64,000 bases of DNA from Mantamonas sphyraenae (taxonomy: Eukaryota; CRuMs; Mantamonadidae). The notes beneath the pieces are model-generated. The model was not told the origin of the DNA. It ran no database searches and saw only the letters and a program-made list of their open reading frames with translations. Where the stretch lies: positions 310,001-374,000 of the forward strand of contig JAPMXV010000006.1 in assembly GCA_026936335.1 (NCBI GenBank), written 5' to 3'. Below, piece by piece: positions 18,061 to 29,167 of this stretch (its first letter is position 1; every line of letters starts with the position of its first letter). The translations under genes were made by a program, and so were the position numbers.

Positions 18061-19867
18061 CTACGAGGCCATGCGCACCTGGTAATCGCCGTTGGTGGTG
18101 ATGTAGCGCACCCAGGGCAGGGCCTGGTAGCCGCTCTTTTCAATGATCTTCAGGTAGCGAACCTGGATGCCCGACACAGTGTAGTAAGGGATCTCAAACT
18201 GCACCGTAATGGGTGGCTTCTGCTGTGCGTTCTCCTCGTCGTCGATGGAAGGCAGTGCAAAGTGGGCTCGCATCAGGTACTCCTTCTTGCCACCGGGGAA
18301 CGACTTGATGGTCCACACAATGGCATTCTTCTGCGGTGCATACTCCACGCTGCCCATGGAAGTCTTGAACTTGGGCGACGAGGCGTCGGGGGGCACGGGG
18401 ATGTTGATGACCACGTTGTTGGCCGTGCTCTTCTCCTTGAACTGCGACTTGGCCTTGATGAGGTACTCGATGCGCGAGTGCGAGTGGGACTCCACCACAC
18501 TCTCAATCCAGATCAAGGGTCGCACCGCCGTGCTCAGCCTGTAGTTCATCAGGTCAAACTCCCCATCGGGAGGGATGAAGGAGATGGTACGGTCGTTCTC
18601 AAACCGACTCAGACGCACACACTGATGGAACTTGATGTCCTCCATGTCCACCGCCTTGGACTTGGACACCGTTTTGCCATGTGACTCGAACATCAGCTTG
18701 TCATTCAGGCCCAGACGAAGCTCAGGCATGCCCGACAGTTGCGAACGCATCTTGATGGCCCCCAGGATTTCAGAGTGCAACACGTTGCCATTGGCATTCA
18801 CCAGCAGGTTCACTGTCTCCACCACATCCAGGAACACCTCGTTCTTGCGGTGCACAATTCCAGGCGGACGCCACGACACAGAGTCTGTCACTGCGTCCGG
18901 AATGTCCATCACATCCTTGCTCTTGCCCTTGCCGATCGTGCGCTTGAACTTGTCCAACGCACTCTCGTTCTCCAGTCGGTGCGACTCCTGCGTGATGTAT
19001 TGCTGCAGGATCTTCGACTCGGTGATCTGCGGGTACCCAAAGTCCATCATCTCGTCGAGCAGCTCGTAGATAATAACAAAGTTGTCCCGGATCGATTCCT
19101 CCTCCAACACGGCAAAGTATTCTTCAAACACCTGATGGTGTGCACAAGGGAAAGCAGACACACAGTGTGTGTGTGTGTGTGTGTGTGTGGAGCGGGTGCG
19201 TCAGTCTCCGTCTCCTCCACGCTTCCGCCGCGGTTTCCCATCCCTCTCTACGTCGTCCCTGCCACATCCACATCCACACGCCCTGCCCACACCCCACTGT
19301 GGCGTGGTATGTTTGCAGCAGCATTGGCTGTGTGTGTGTGCATGCAGCCGTGGCGACGTGGAGGCTTGGTCTGAGGTGGCCTTTGGGCTTTTCCCTCTCC
19401 CGCTTCCCCTGCTTCGCTGCCCTTTTCCGCAACCTACCCGGATGAGATGGAACAGGAATAGTAGAATGCTCGTTACGTTGACGTTGCTCTTGGTGGCAGC
19501 CAGCACTGTGGTGTGGTGGTACGTGCGTGTGTGGTGTGTGGTGTGTTGGCCCTGTGTTGCTCCGCTGAACCAAATGATGGGCGGAGAGAATTCGCAAAGA
19601 GAGCAGCCTGGCAAGGAGCACCACGTGTGCACCTGCATCTCTGTGCCCTGCCTCTGTGTCCCGCTTCCACTTACAAATGAGGCCAGAGTATTTGACAAAG
19701 GCGTATGTGACGCCCTCCTCGTTCATGACGGGCTTCACGTCGATCTCGTCCTCGTCCAAAATGCGTTCGACAAACTTTTCGGCCACACTGAGCTTCACAT
19801 CGCCACGATAGTCGCGGCAGATGAGCAACTTGCCTGCGTTGTCCAGAATAAACACGGCAGAGGCCAT
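18061..19867 (-). CDS. AP1M: AP-1 clathrin adaptor complex medium (mu) subunit
   Basis: Three exons, 19867-19675, 19505-19438 and 19131-18061, give 443 aa; animal AP1M is about 423. The start MASAVFILDNAGKLLICRDY is the longin-like N-terminal domain. The C-terminal mu homology domain shows NEVFLDVVETVNLLV, SGMPELRLGLNDK, FHQCVRLSRFENDRTISFIP, SRIEYLIKAKSQFK and the near-universal end GYQALPWVRYITTNGDYQVR. It recognises YxxPhi sorting signals in cargo at the trans-Golgi network and endosomes. A Lys/Gly-rich insertion of about 20 aa (DKFKRTIGKGKSKDVMD) sits in the linker near residue 145, where phosphorylation normally controls opening. Head-to-head with the GoLoco gene, 86 bp between starts. 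Confidence 0.96.
19165..19190. repeat. (GT)n microsatellite in an AP-1 mu intron
   Basis: Perfect GT run near the 3' end of the second AP1M intron. Confidence 0.9.
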
Positions 19868-19953
19868 GGCGGGCAGGTGTGCAGGGGCAAGGGGGGGTGA
19901 GGAAAAGTTTGTTGTCGGCAGCCGGCGCCGACTGGGGCAAACCAAGGTCAGCC
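19868..19953. promoter_or_regulatory. 86-bp shared promoter, AP-1 mu / GoLoco protein
   Basis: The two start codons diverge across 86 bp, so both transcripts must start within this segment or inside each other's 5' regions. G-rich on the + strand. Confidence 0.4.
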
Positions 19954-20643
19954 ATGTCCACGACCACACACACCGAGGAGGAGGAGGAGCCGATGTTGAG
20001 TGACGAGGAGGATCCAAACGAGTTGGGCATGCTTGTGGCACGGCTGCTGCACAGCAACAACGCCACGGCACGACGGTTGTGGGAGCAGCGGACGCCGTTG
20101 TTGCAGCCGCAAGAGACGGAAGAGAGGCAGACAGGAGGAGAGGAGGAGGACCATGGTGGCCAGGATGGGACCACCCAGGCAGAGGATGATTTCCTGGAAC
20201 GACTGCAGCTGCGCATGCGATCATCAAGCATGGATGACCAACGTGCAGAGGTGGTGGAAGGCCTGCGCAAACACAAGGAGCAGGCAGCAGCGCGTGTTGA
20301 GGCAGAGGCAGAGGCAGAGGCAGAGGCAGAGGACGAAGAGTGGCTGGATGAGGTGGATCGATTAGGCTCATTGTTGTTGCAGGATGAGTTTAGCAGTCGC
20401 ATGGATGACCAGCGGGCGTCAATGGATCCGCAGCAGAGTGGCAGCCAGGCCCTGGAAGAGGTGGAGTTGGAACGCCTGTTGGTCCGGCTGCTCCACAGGA
20501 ACAACCGGCTGGAGGACCAACGTGCGGAACACATCGACCAGGACGACGAACTGGAACGCATTCGTCTGCTGATCTCCCTGGCCACGTCACGCATGCGCAT
20601 GCGAGGCCAACGCAGCGCCGAAGACGGAAACGTGTCGGATTGA
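19954..20643 (+). CDS. GoLoco (GPR)-motif protein, likely G-alpha-i/o regulator
   Basis: A 229-aa single exon; start at MSTTTHTEEEEE (an in-frame ATG at 19879 would add 25 aa). It contains two clear GoLoco cores: DDFLERLQLRMRSSSMDDQR (about 70-90) and LGSLLLQDEFSSRMDDQR (about 135-152). A third, LERLLVRLLHRNNRLEDQR (about 176-194), is good. Weaker ones may lie at LGMLVARLLHSNNATARR (about 22) and LERIRLLISLATSRMRMRGQR. The MDDQR arginine inserts into the nucleotide pocket of G-alpha-GDP, acting as a guanine nucleotide dissociation inhibitor. It lacks the TPR half of LGN/AGS3 and so resembles PCP2/GPSM3-type short proteins. An Ala-Glu repeat lies at about 116-125. Cytosolic or cortical. Confidence 0.88.
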   Translation: MSTTTHTEEEEEPMLSDEEDPNELGMLVARLLHSNNATARRLWEQRTPLLQPQETEERQTGGEEEDHGGQDGTTQAEDDFLERLQLRMRSSSMDDQRAEVVEGLRKHKEQAAARVEAEAEAEAEAEDEEWLDEVDRLGSLLLQDEFSSRMDDQRASMDPQQSGSQALEEVELERLLVRLLHRNNRLEDQRAEHIDQDDELERIRLLISLATSRMRMRGQRSAEDGNVSD

Positions 20644-20717
20644 ACCCCTCCCCAGCGACTGTATACGGCAGCAAATGGGCACACACACGCTCTGCTGATT
20701 ACATTGAAACCATTATG

Positions 20718-20741
20718 CACACACACACACACACACACACA
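20718..20741. repeat. (AC)n microsatellite between convergent genes
   Basis: Perfect AC run of about 24 bp in the 98-bp gap between the GoLoco and CDC14 stop codons. Confidence 0.9.
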
Positions 20742-22191
20742 TTACCGCTTGACACTGGGAAACACGTTGTTGACGGCGAGGCTGCTGCCTCGTTTGTTGT
20801 TGAGAGCAGGGTACATGCTGTTGCCACTGTTGCCACTGGTGCCACCTGTCTTTTCTCTGCGTCCACCACTCCTGGTGCTGGACTTGCCTTTGAGGTTGCG
20901 TGTGCGTGTGGTGCTGCCGCTGCCCTCGTTTGCCCCGCCGCCTTGTCGGAAGCGAGTGCCACCACTCACCGTGCTGCTGTATGGGCTGTTGGGCGTCCCT
21001 CCACTCGAGTAGTACCCTTGGATCAGACGGTATCGGTTCTGAGTCTGGTTGTCGTGCCCCGATGACGAGGAGGCCGTTGACGATGATGATGATGATGATG
21101 ATGTCGTCGTCGTGGTCGTTGAGTACACCCCACGTCCTGTGTTGGTGTGATTGTTGTTGTTGCTGCTGCTGCTGCTATGATGGATGTTGTGGTTGTTGCT
21201 GCTGCTGCTGCTGCTGTTGCTGTTGCTGTGTTGTGTGCTACGCTGCCGTGGTGACAAGACCAGGCCATTCGACGACCGTGGGCGCAGGTTGTACACGTTG
21301 AAGGACGTGCCTGACCCCGAGTTGCCCCCGCCCGCTGTTGTGCCACCGCCTGTGCCACTCGTGCTGCCACCCAGACCCTTGCGCAGGATGCGTGGCGAGT
21401 TGCCACTGCCACCCGTTCCAGTGGAGCCCACTCCTCCTGCTGTCCCACCCCCACGTGCCATCCGCCCATGGATCTGGCTTCCCGACGATCCTGTAATCAC
21501 ACTGCCCGACCCATACACTGAGTTGCTTGTCTTGTGCTGCACCACCTTGGGGGTGGCCGGTTGGGACGGTGACGATGCTGCACCCACCAACAGGGGTCCG
21601 GGGCGCCTTCGCGAGTGGGCAATCTTGCTTGTCTCTCGTGTCGACTCCACTTGTCGCCACTTGTCCCCTCCTCCACCTCCGGCCCCTCCCGATGTCGTCG
21701 TTGAGCCCGTCAGACCTGTCAATGGCAGCTTCTTTGCCACACTCGGTCCCTCCTGCTCCTCCTGCCTCGCGTACGCCGACGGCGACGATGAGGACGATGA
21801 CGACGACGACGACGACGACGACGATGATGACGATGTCGTTGATGTCGTCGTGCCCGTCGAGTATGATCCTCCGCTGCTCGACAGATGGCCTGAGCTCTTC
21901 AGGCTGTCGTGGTTCTTCTTGTGTGCCGAGCGCAACATGCTTGCCGTTGTCTCTGATGGCTCGTACACTTCCTCCGACAGCAAACCACTCCCTGTGCCTC
22001 CTGTGCCTCCCCCCTCGCTGGCACTGTCGTCCAGCGACGACAGTGACTCGGTGGAGCGCAATTCCACCATGCCCGACGATGACGACGACGACGACGACGA
22101 CGACGATGTGGACGACGTCGACGTGGTGCTCTTCAGCTTACCCAAACGCTTGCCCTTGCGTGTCTTGCGTGATTTGCGCTTGCTGTTGTTC

Positions 22192-22225
<34 letters not shown>

Positions 22226-23427
22226 TTGCAATCGTGCCCTCCTCCTCATTGTTGCGTGCCTCTTTGTCGTGTGCTTTCCACATGGAGCTTTGCATGGAGA
22301 CGAGAAAGTGTTGTTGGGGCCCAATGACGGATCCGGGCCTGCAGATGCGAATCCACCCCATGGTTTCCAGCGCCGTCATTCGCCAGCGACGCATCATGTA
22401 CAGACACAGCAGAGTGCCCGTACGTCCCAGCCCAGCCTTGCAGTGCACGGCAATAGCCTCGTCGTCAGGCACCGCAAGTGCAATCTTGAGGAACTTGTTG
22501 ACGATGCTCATGCTGGGTGTGCTGCCGTCGATAAAGAAGAGGTCGTGGTGTTTGAAGCCAGCATCGAGGAAGCGCCTCCGTTGGTACTCCTTCTTGTTGA
22601 GACGCACAATGTGACGCACGCCACGCGGGCGGAATTGGTCGATGAGGTCTTCGGGGGTCATGGGTCGGATGCCGTCCTCGTCGATGTCGTTGGTTTTCTT
22701 GGGTCCGGCAAAGGCAATCACCTTTTTCGGGATGATCCAGTTCCAGTCACCGTTTTCCACCTGTTCGTACTGCTCGTACTCGTCCAGGTCGAAGCTGCCG
22801 TCCTGAAACCCCACCCAGCCGAGTTGGTTTGCGCGGTACAGGCCCTTCAAACAGTCGTACACCGTCAGATGGAACGTCGACACACCCATGCTTGCGTCGC
22901 GGTATGCCAGCAGAGGTGGCTGTACATTCTTGAAGGGCTTGAAAGCCTCTGCTGGGGTGTACTCGTGGTAGAGAATCTGCGCGCCAAAAAGCGACGGTTG
23001 CGAGCCGTTTGCGCGTGGACAGGCGTCAGACATGTGCACCCCACCTGGGCAGACTTGGTGTGGACGGGCTGCTTGTTAGGCAAGAGACGGGCGGCATGCG
23101 GTAACGTACGAGGTAGGAACAGATGAGATAGGCAGCGTTTGTACGGCGCGCTGCCAAGGTGCTGCTGTAGAAGATGATCACCGCGTCTTTGGCGTCCTTG
23201 TTGTTCAACATGGAATGCAACAGGCGACAGAACCGGTATAGCAGCGCCAGGTTGAGGGGGCCAAAGTCTGCAAAGAATGGCTCGTACACCAGAGTGTCAT
23301 CCACACAGAAAAACACTCGGCTTCGATTCACCGGGTCGTGCGGCACCGAGCGCAGCGCCGTGTAGTACAGCCGGCCCGGGAAGATGGTGATGGCATTGCG
23401 CAGCTCTTTAATGCTGCTGATGCTCAT
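20742..23427 (-). CDS. CDC14: CDC14 dual-specificity phosphatase with long Ser/Asn-rich tail
   Basis: Two exons, 23427-23110 and 22976-20742, give 850 aa (human CDC14A about 594). The splice (GTACGT ... TTTGGCGCAG) joins ICSYL to ILYHEYTPAEAF, matching the family. The N-terminal DSP-like domain is followed by the catalytic domain with LNKKEYQRRRFLDAGFKHHD, the WPD-like loop DLFFIDGSTPS and the P-loop HCKAGLGRTG (Cys near residue 306), then WIRICRPGSVIGPQQHFL. All catalytic residues are present. It reverses CDK phosphorylation at Ser-Pro sites in mitosis, cytokinesis or ciliary biology. From about residue 365 the tail is low complexity: poly-Ser, Ser-Thr, Gly and Asn runs with basic clusters. 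The tail is much longer than usual. Confidence 0.95.
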
Positions 23428-23573
23428 GCTGGGGGACCGGGGGGCAGGACAGACGCCTGGTGAGGAGGGTTGGTTGGTTGGTTTGGATGCGTCCGCGGAG
23501 GCAAGGAAACCTCCAAAAAACTCACATTTATTTCACAAACAAAGGCATCGTGACATCACCCAACGACCAGTCC

Positions 23574-23964
23574 ATGTATTTGAATGCGGAGAACTTGAGG
23601 GAACTGGACCAACGCGAGGGGGGCGAGGTTGTGGAGCAGGAGACGGAAACCGACGAGGAACTCGACTCCATGCTTACGAATCTGCAGCTGCGATTCCAAG
23701 GTAGGTGTGCACAGTGGAGAGGGCGAGTGTGCGCACACGTCTGTGCCGTGGCTATCCGTTCAAAGGCACTGTGTGACGCTTCCGGGCGTGTAAACATGAG
23801 GGCCCAGAACAATTTGCGCCGCTGCCCGAACCCTCTCGTTCCGGACCGTCTGGACACTCACACACGTGCGCATATGGCTGATAGCGAGCGGCAGGAGTAT
23901 GCCCAATGGCAGGCGCAGGTCCACACGTGATATTCTGGCTTCTCCGCTCTCCGAGGTGCGTTGA
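23574..23964 (+). CDS. Possible small two-exon gene
   Basis: Tentative. Exon 23574-23700 and exon 23885-23964 are joined across a GTAGGT...GGCTGATAG intron with matching phase, giving 68 aa: an acidic half (AENLRELDQREGGEVVEQ) then a basic Ser/Arg-rich half (RSMPNGRRRSTRDILASP). The 5' side fits a coding exon better than the flanks do, but the gene sits within 150 bp of the CDC14 start on the other strand and may be noise or the start of a longer transcript. No family is recognised. Confidence 0.35.
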
Positions 23965-24524
23965 GAAGAATGAGACGGCCGGGTTTTTTCCATTTTGCGT
24001 CCAGCAGCTTCGTGAAAAAACCCTTCTGCCGATAAAAAAAACGCATTGTGTGGGCGATTGGGATGTGGGGCCGCTCGCTAACACGTATCCACGGCCCACA
24101 ACACACAGGGAGAGAACTTCGACGATGACGAGTTGGAAAGATTTCGTCTGGACCGGCGACGCTGAGCGACCTGGACTGCGGATTTGTCGTCTTCCGTTTT
24201 TCAAGGCTGTTGGTGCCACACTGCGGTTGAGTGTGGCCCCCAACTAGGAAGACCCATTGTGTATGGAATCGGTACGCACACACGAGTGGACGTGTGCAAC
24301 CATCCACGCATGCAGAAGCGAGAACAGTCAAAACCAGCAATGAACGTGACAAAAGGTGTGGAATCCAATCCGGGAGGAGCCTAGCCGATGTGGCACGTGT
24401 TGCAACCAAAAGGGGGATGGGGGAATGATGGGTTTGTGTTGTTGGGAAGAAGCAGGCATCTTGGCAATGGTTGCTTGTCGCTGCGGGAACGAAAGCAAGT
24501 CAAACGTGACATTGTTGGTCAAGA
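23965..24524. other. Intergenic region upstream of CENP-C
   Basis: About 560 bp with mixed composition, including short A runs near 24000-24045. I see no gene. It should contain the CENP-C promoter. Confidence 0.5.
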
Positions 24525-26027
24525 ATGACGGACACGTCGATTGCTTGGTCGGCGGTGCTGGACAGTGAAGACGATTTGGACGATGTGGATGACTTTTTCC
24601 GCGACTCGGACGACGAGAGCGGCGGCGGAGGTGAGGCGACGGATTTGGCGCGAAAACGAGGAGGACGTCAAGGCACAGACGGGCAAAGGAGACTGACGCC
24701 AAGCGCAAACACACAGACGTGTCGTTGCAAAGTATGCGTGCGGATGGATCGGGACTGAAATCCGTGGCTGTGAGCAGCATCAAGAAGCGCAAGGAGAGCG
24801 GAGCAACAGGCACCTTTCCCGAACCGCAACGGCTGGACTTTGGCGGCGGCAAGGGGGAGAGACAACACAGAGACGGAACAGGAGGAGACCGAAGACAGCG
24901 CAGTAGATATGTCTGTAGGCAGCACACCCAACAGAGGAGGGAACAGTGCACGCAAGCGCAAGCGGGGATCGTCGTTGGGCGGCCGTCAAGATCCCGGTGA
25001 CGACACGGAGCTGGACGACAGCGACCTGAGCTTCCTGGAGGAGGACCTGCCCCTGGGAGACGAGGAGGAGGAAGAGGAGGAGGATGACGATTATGCGGCA
25101 GCATCATCGTCTTCTTTGTCGTCCTCGTCTGGGCTGGACCGGAGCTACCTGTCGTTGAGTGGCGCATCGCCGGCGAGGTACGCCGGTCTGGATACGACGG
25201 TGATGTCTGTGGCAGGAGAAGCAGACACAAAGGAGTATCAACCGAAGCTTGTGCGGTTGGAGAACGACAAGGGGTCGAGCAGCCGAGGAGTGGCAGCACA
25301 GAGGCGATCGCGACGCAACCGCATCAAACCGCTGGAGTACTGGCGAGGAGCAAAGGTGGAGTACGAGCGTACCAGCAACGCTGAACTGCCCACATTGAAG
25401 GGTTACCGCGAGGCACCACCTGCAGAAGACGTGCCCGCACGACGCACAGGCAGCCAGGCAGCCAAGAAGAGGAGGAAGGAGAGCCCAAGCAAGACGAAAA
25501 AGACGAGGAAGGAGGACAGCAGCTCACAGGGAGGCGGCACAGATGGTGCAGGTGGCGCAGGTGGCGCACGAGGGAACTATGATTATTTCCGGGATGAGGA
25601 CCAGATGGGTGGCGTGGAGATGGTCTACGACACCGAGAATCGTGGGAAGCACAAGGGGGTGCTGGTTCACCACTTGGAAACAATGGCAGAGAAGCGGTTG
25701 CAGGGCACGCTGGCGCGTCAAGGAAGGCTGTCTATTGCGTTTCACGAAAGCGATTACTACACAGGGCTGCTGCGTCTGGACCCGCGCGGCAGCAAGCAGG
25801 CACACAGCGTGCAGAACACGTCGCGTGTGTACATGTGCATGTCTGGCGAGGGTCGCATCACCGTGGCGGGAGTGCCGATTCAGTTTGGGACTGGATCCCA
25901 GCTGCGCGTGCCGCCGCACACCAGCTACACCATGTTCAACACCTCGTTTGCTCAAGAGTTGGTGATGCACTTTGTCACTGTGGCAAACAACGACGACGAC
26001 GACGATGAGGATGAGGATGAAGAATGA
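24525..26027 (+). CDS. CENPC: CENP-C/Mif2 centromere protein (CENP-C motif and cupin)
   Basis: The start is ATG 24525. Exon 1 (24525-24630) joins across GTGAGG...ACACACAG to an exon at 24717. The next junction is unresolved: either a 40-bp intron 24770-24809 or a 139-bp one 24732-24870; both enter the frame used from about 24871 to the stop at 26027. The diagnostic CENP-C motif RRSRRNRIKPLEYWRG lies at about 25300-25350; its Arg and Trp residues contact the H2A-H2B acidic patch and the CENP-A tail. The C-terminal cupin domain (GRLSIAFHESDYYTGLLRL ... VYMCMSGEGRITVAGVPIQF ... LRVPPHTSYTMFN) mediates dimerisation. It anchors the inner kinetochore. Acidic runs are abundant, including the Asp/Glu C-terminus. 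Confidence 0.9.
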
Positions 26028-27430
26028 GTGCAAGGAAGAAAAAGGGGGGGGATTGGAATGTCAGACACCTAGCGTGCTGAGCAGCGACCGCAGACCCGCG
26101 CTGGTTGCTAGTAGCGTCGGGAATACCGCATGCCCAACATAAAATGATGCTGGATCGAAACGCTACTGCGCTTTTTGTGTTTTTGGCAAACGCAGCAGGC
26201 TCTTTTCTCTTCGCTTGGGTATGATTCTGAACGGCTGGTAGGATGAAAACAGCCGCCCAGTGTATGACCAGCGGTGACATGCATGGACCCGCCGCGGGGG
26301 AGGGGGCACATGGTGTGCGGAGGGGACAGGAGAAGGAGATGGTTGACACGCACCTATTCTGCAGTACTGTACCAGGCACATGAGAGGTCATCACTCACGG
26401 GACACAGCGTGAGAGGGGGTGGGTTCCTGGAATGCGCAAGGTAGCGTGTGTGTCAGCGGCAGGAGGGGAGGTGGAGACGGAAAGGACGTTCAGCGGGGCA
26501 GGCAGAGGCACCATGGCTCAGAAACGAGGAATCGCACGACTCATCAAGCTGAATTCAGTAGATGATTATTGCAATATAAAAAGTTTGGGTGTTATCGATA
26601 ATCATCATCGCCAGGGAGGTGCAGAATGGAAAGCGGACACTCTACAAATGTGGACACACATACCATCGATAAAAAGGCACACCATGGGGTGGAGGGATGC
26701 GCGTGTAGGAGGAGACACCAGGCAGTGTCGTTGAGGGAGGAGGGTGGTTGTGTTGAAAGAATGGCTCAGGGTTGGTGAGCAGATCACTGTGACAAACGCG
26801 GAATCGAATTCCAAGGGTCAGCGGGAACGCACACAGGAAGGGTGGACACACAAAGGAAAATAGTGGATTGCGTGCGGATGGATGCAGTGGATCCAACGTG
26901 CGAGGCACGCAACAGGTGACATGCAATCCACAGAGAGGGAGGGGAAGGGAGGGCAAGTGTGGTTGCCGGGGGATCAGACAGTCAGCCGCAAAGGCGTCGT
27001 TCACGACTCCCGCCCCCTCCTCGGTGAGTTTGACGCCGAGGATTAGCGAGGGTAGAAATGTATGACTCGGCCGACACGATATGCATCATGTCCCCGTGCG
27101 TGTGCAGTGTGGCGGAGGCCGTTGGGGCCTTGCAAGGCGTGCCAAGAGGGCAAGCAAGCTGAAATGGCGCATGCAGACAAAGGGCTGTGGGCATGGGCCA
27201 TGGTGGATTGGTGGGCAGAAAGCAGGGAAGAGGGCAGGGAGCAGATGAGGGCAAGGCAACGAGGCAACAAGTGGAGGAGGGAACGGGCAGGGCCCAAGGG
27301 AAAGGGACACGCACAGGCATGGTCAACCCAAAAGAGAGGAAAGGTTTGGATGAGGCGGCGGCGAGGCGGAGACCAGACACCGCCACGGCTGAACCGAACA
27401 CAGTCCAGCGGAGGCCAACAGGGCGGGGGC
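26028..27430. other. 1.4-kb region without a supported gene
   Basis: The largest gap in the window. Short frames (for example 26432-26734 and 27062 onward) show no domain or codon pattern like the neighbours. The segment 26555-26615 is markedly AT-rich compared with its surroundings and holds an inverted repeat (separate entry). The 3' part (27060-27430) is G/A-rich and probably 5' UTR or promoter of the alpha-kinase gene. A non-coding RNA cannot be ruled out. Confidence 0.5.
26560..26608. repeat. Inverted repeat in an AT-rich island
   Basis: GATGATTAT on the left arm pairs with ATAATCATC on the right arm across about 25-30 bp that include ATATAAAAAG. It could form a hairpin or be a paired protein-binding site; the loop contains a TATA-like stretch. 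Confidence 0.55.
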
Positions 27431-29135
27431 ATGGAGGGGAGTGACAGTGAGAGCAACAGCAACACGCACGAGAACGTGCAGACACATAATTCGGGCAATG
27501 ACGGAGAGTCCGTCTCGGCACGATTTGGGCAGGCAGCCGAGTGGGCACCAAGGACACGTGGACGAGCAGCACCCAGCCTGGGAGGCAAGAGTGCAAGCAT
27601 GTCGTCCATCGACGCATCGAGCATGTCCGCGGCTTTGGACATGAGCGAGAACGGGGGCGGTTCGGAAAGAGGGGAAAACACAGGGGACACATCAACGGGG
27701 GGCGAGTCGTTGCGCAGCAGGGGACGCACAAGCTCGGGACAACCACCCACATTGGACCAGGTCATGCGTGCGCCTGCATCGGACAGCGATGACAGCCAGG
27801 AGGACGGTGAGGAGGGCAACGCGGGCGCGGAGTGCGAGGACGCAGGCGAAGGGGCAACATTGCACCGCCCAGGTTGGCACGCACACAGAGTGCAAACGCA
27901 TCGGTGATTGGCTCCGGATCGGCAAGCAACACAGACACCGCCTCGGCCACAGGTTCAACCCATGGATCGGGGGGAGCAAACAGAACCAGAGGAGGAGGAA
28001 ACAACGGGGACGACGACGAAGACGACGACGACGACGAGCTGCAACGGTTGCGTGAGCAGCAGGCGGCTCGCAGGCGCACACGAGGCGTGCAACAGAAGAT
28101 CTTTGAGGTACAGAAGCAGAAACGAGACGCAAGCAAGGCACCAGTGGCACAGGAGGAGGGCAAGGTGGAGGCAGAGGCGGGCAAGGGCAAGGAACAAGGG
28201 ACGAGTGGCGGTGGCGCGGGCGTGTCGCTGGAAGACGAGCTGAGCGAAATTGCCGCCATGTTGGAGAAGGAGGAGGAGAGCAAGAACAAGAGCCCACGCA
28301 TGGCACAAAAGGTGGTCACCGCGTTTGGAGACCCGTTTGTGGAGCAGATTTACAAGCGAGACCTGCGCAAGTGGCACCAGGGATTCAAATGGGGCATCCG
28401 CGAAAAGGCGGTGCGATACAATTTTATCCTGCGAACCAACTCGGCAGCAGCCAGCAAGCTGGCAGGCAAGTTTAGCATCGACCGTGTGGAGTTTCACAAC
28501 CGAGTGCAGGTGAGCAAGCGACCCGTGGACGACTCGGTGTTGAGCATGATGTACTTTGGCGACCAAACCGCTCAGCATGACACACACGACAGCATGTACC
28601 TTGTACGCGACCACACCATCCACCAACGCCACTATGGCTGTCCACAGATGATTGGCAGGGACATGCACTTTGCTGGTGGCGAGGAGGAGGCTCTCGAGTG
28701 GGCCACCCACCACGTCCTCCCGCTCCTCCTGGCCCAGCAGCTGGCCGAGGAGTTTAACAAGGCCATGTCGCGCCATGCCCAGCAAGAGTTGAACATGAAG
28801 CGCAAGTTGAAGGAGGAGGACGCAGGAAACAAACAGCAGGGAGAGCAGGAGAGGGAAGACCAACAGGAGCAGGGACAGGAACAGGACACAGAGGCCACAG
28901 GGTGTGCCACCACCACCACCACCACAACAACAACAACAACAACAACAACAACAGCGTCGTCATCGACAGATGGACAAGCGGACGAGGTGACGATCGACCG
29001 TGCGGACGATCTTCTGATCGAGTTTGACGACCTGGGTGTGTACAGATTCATCCACCCGCGAGGCCATACGTTCATGCTCACTGAAGCAGTGCACGAAACC
29101 CTGTTGCCAGACCTGTACCAGGCTGGGAGAAACGA

Positions 29136-29167
<32 letters not shown>

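Noticed and set aside
26432..26734. A 100-codon frame in the 1.4-kb gap
   Set aside because: No recognisable domain, atypical codon use and no splice partner.
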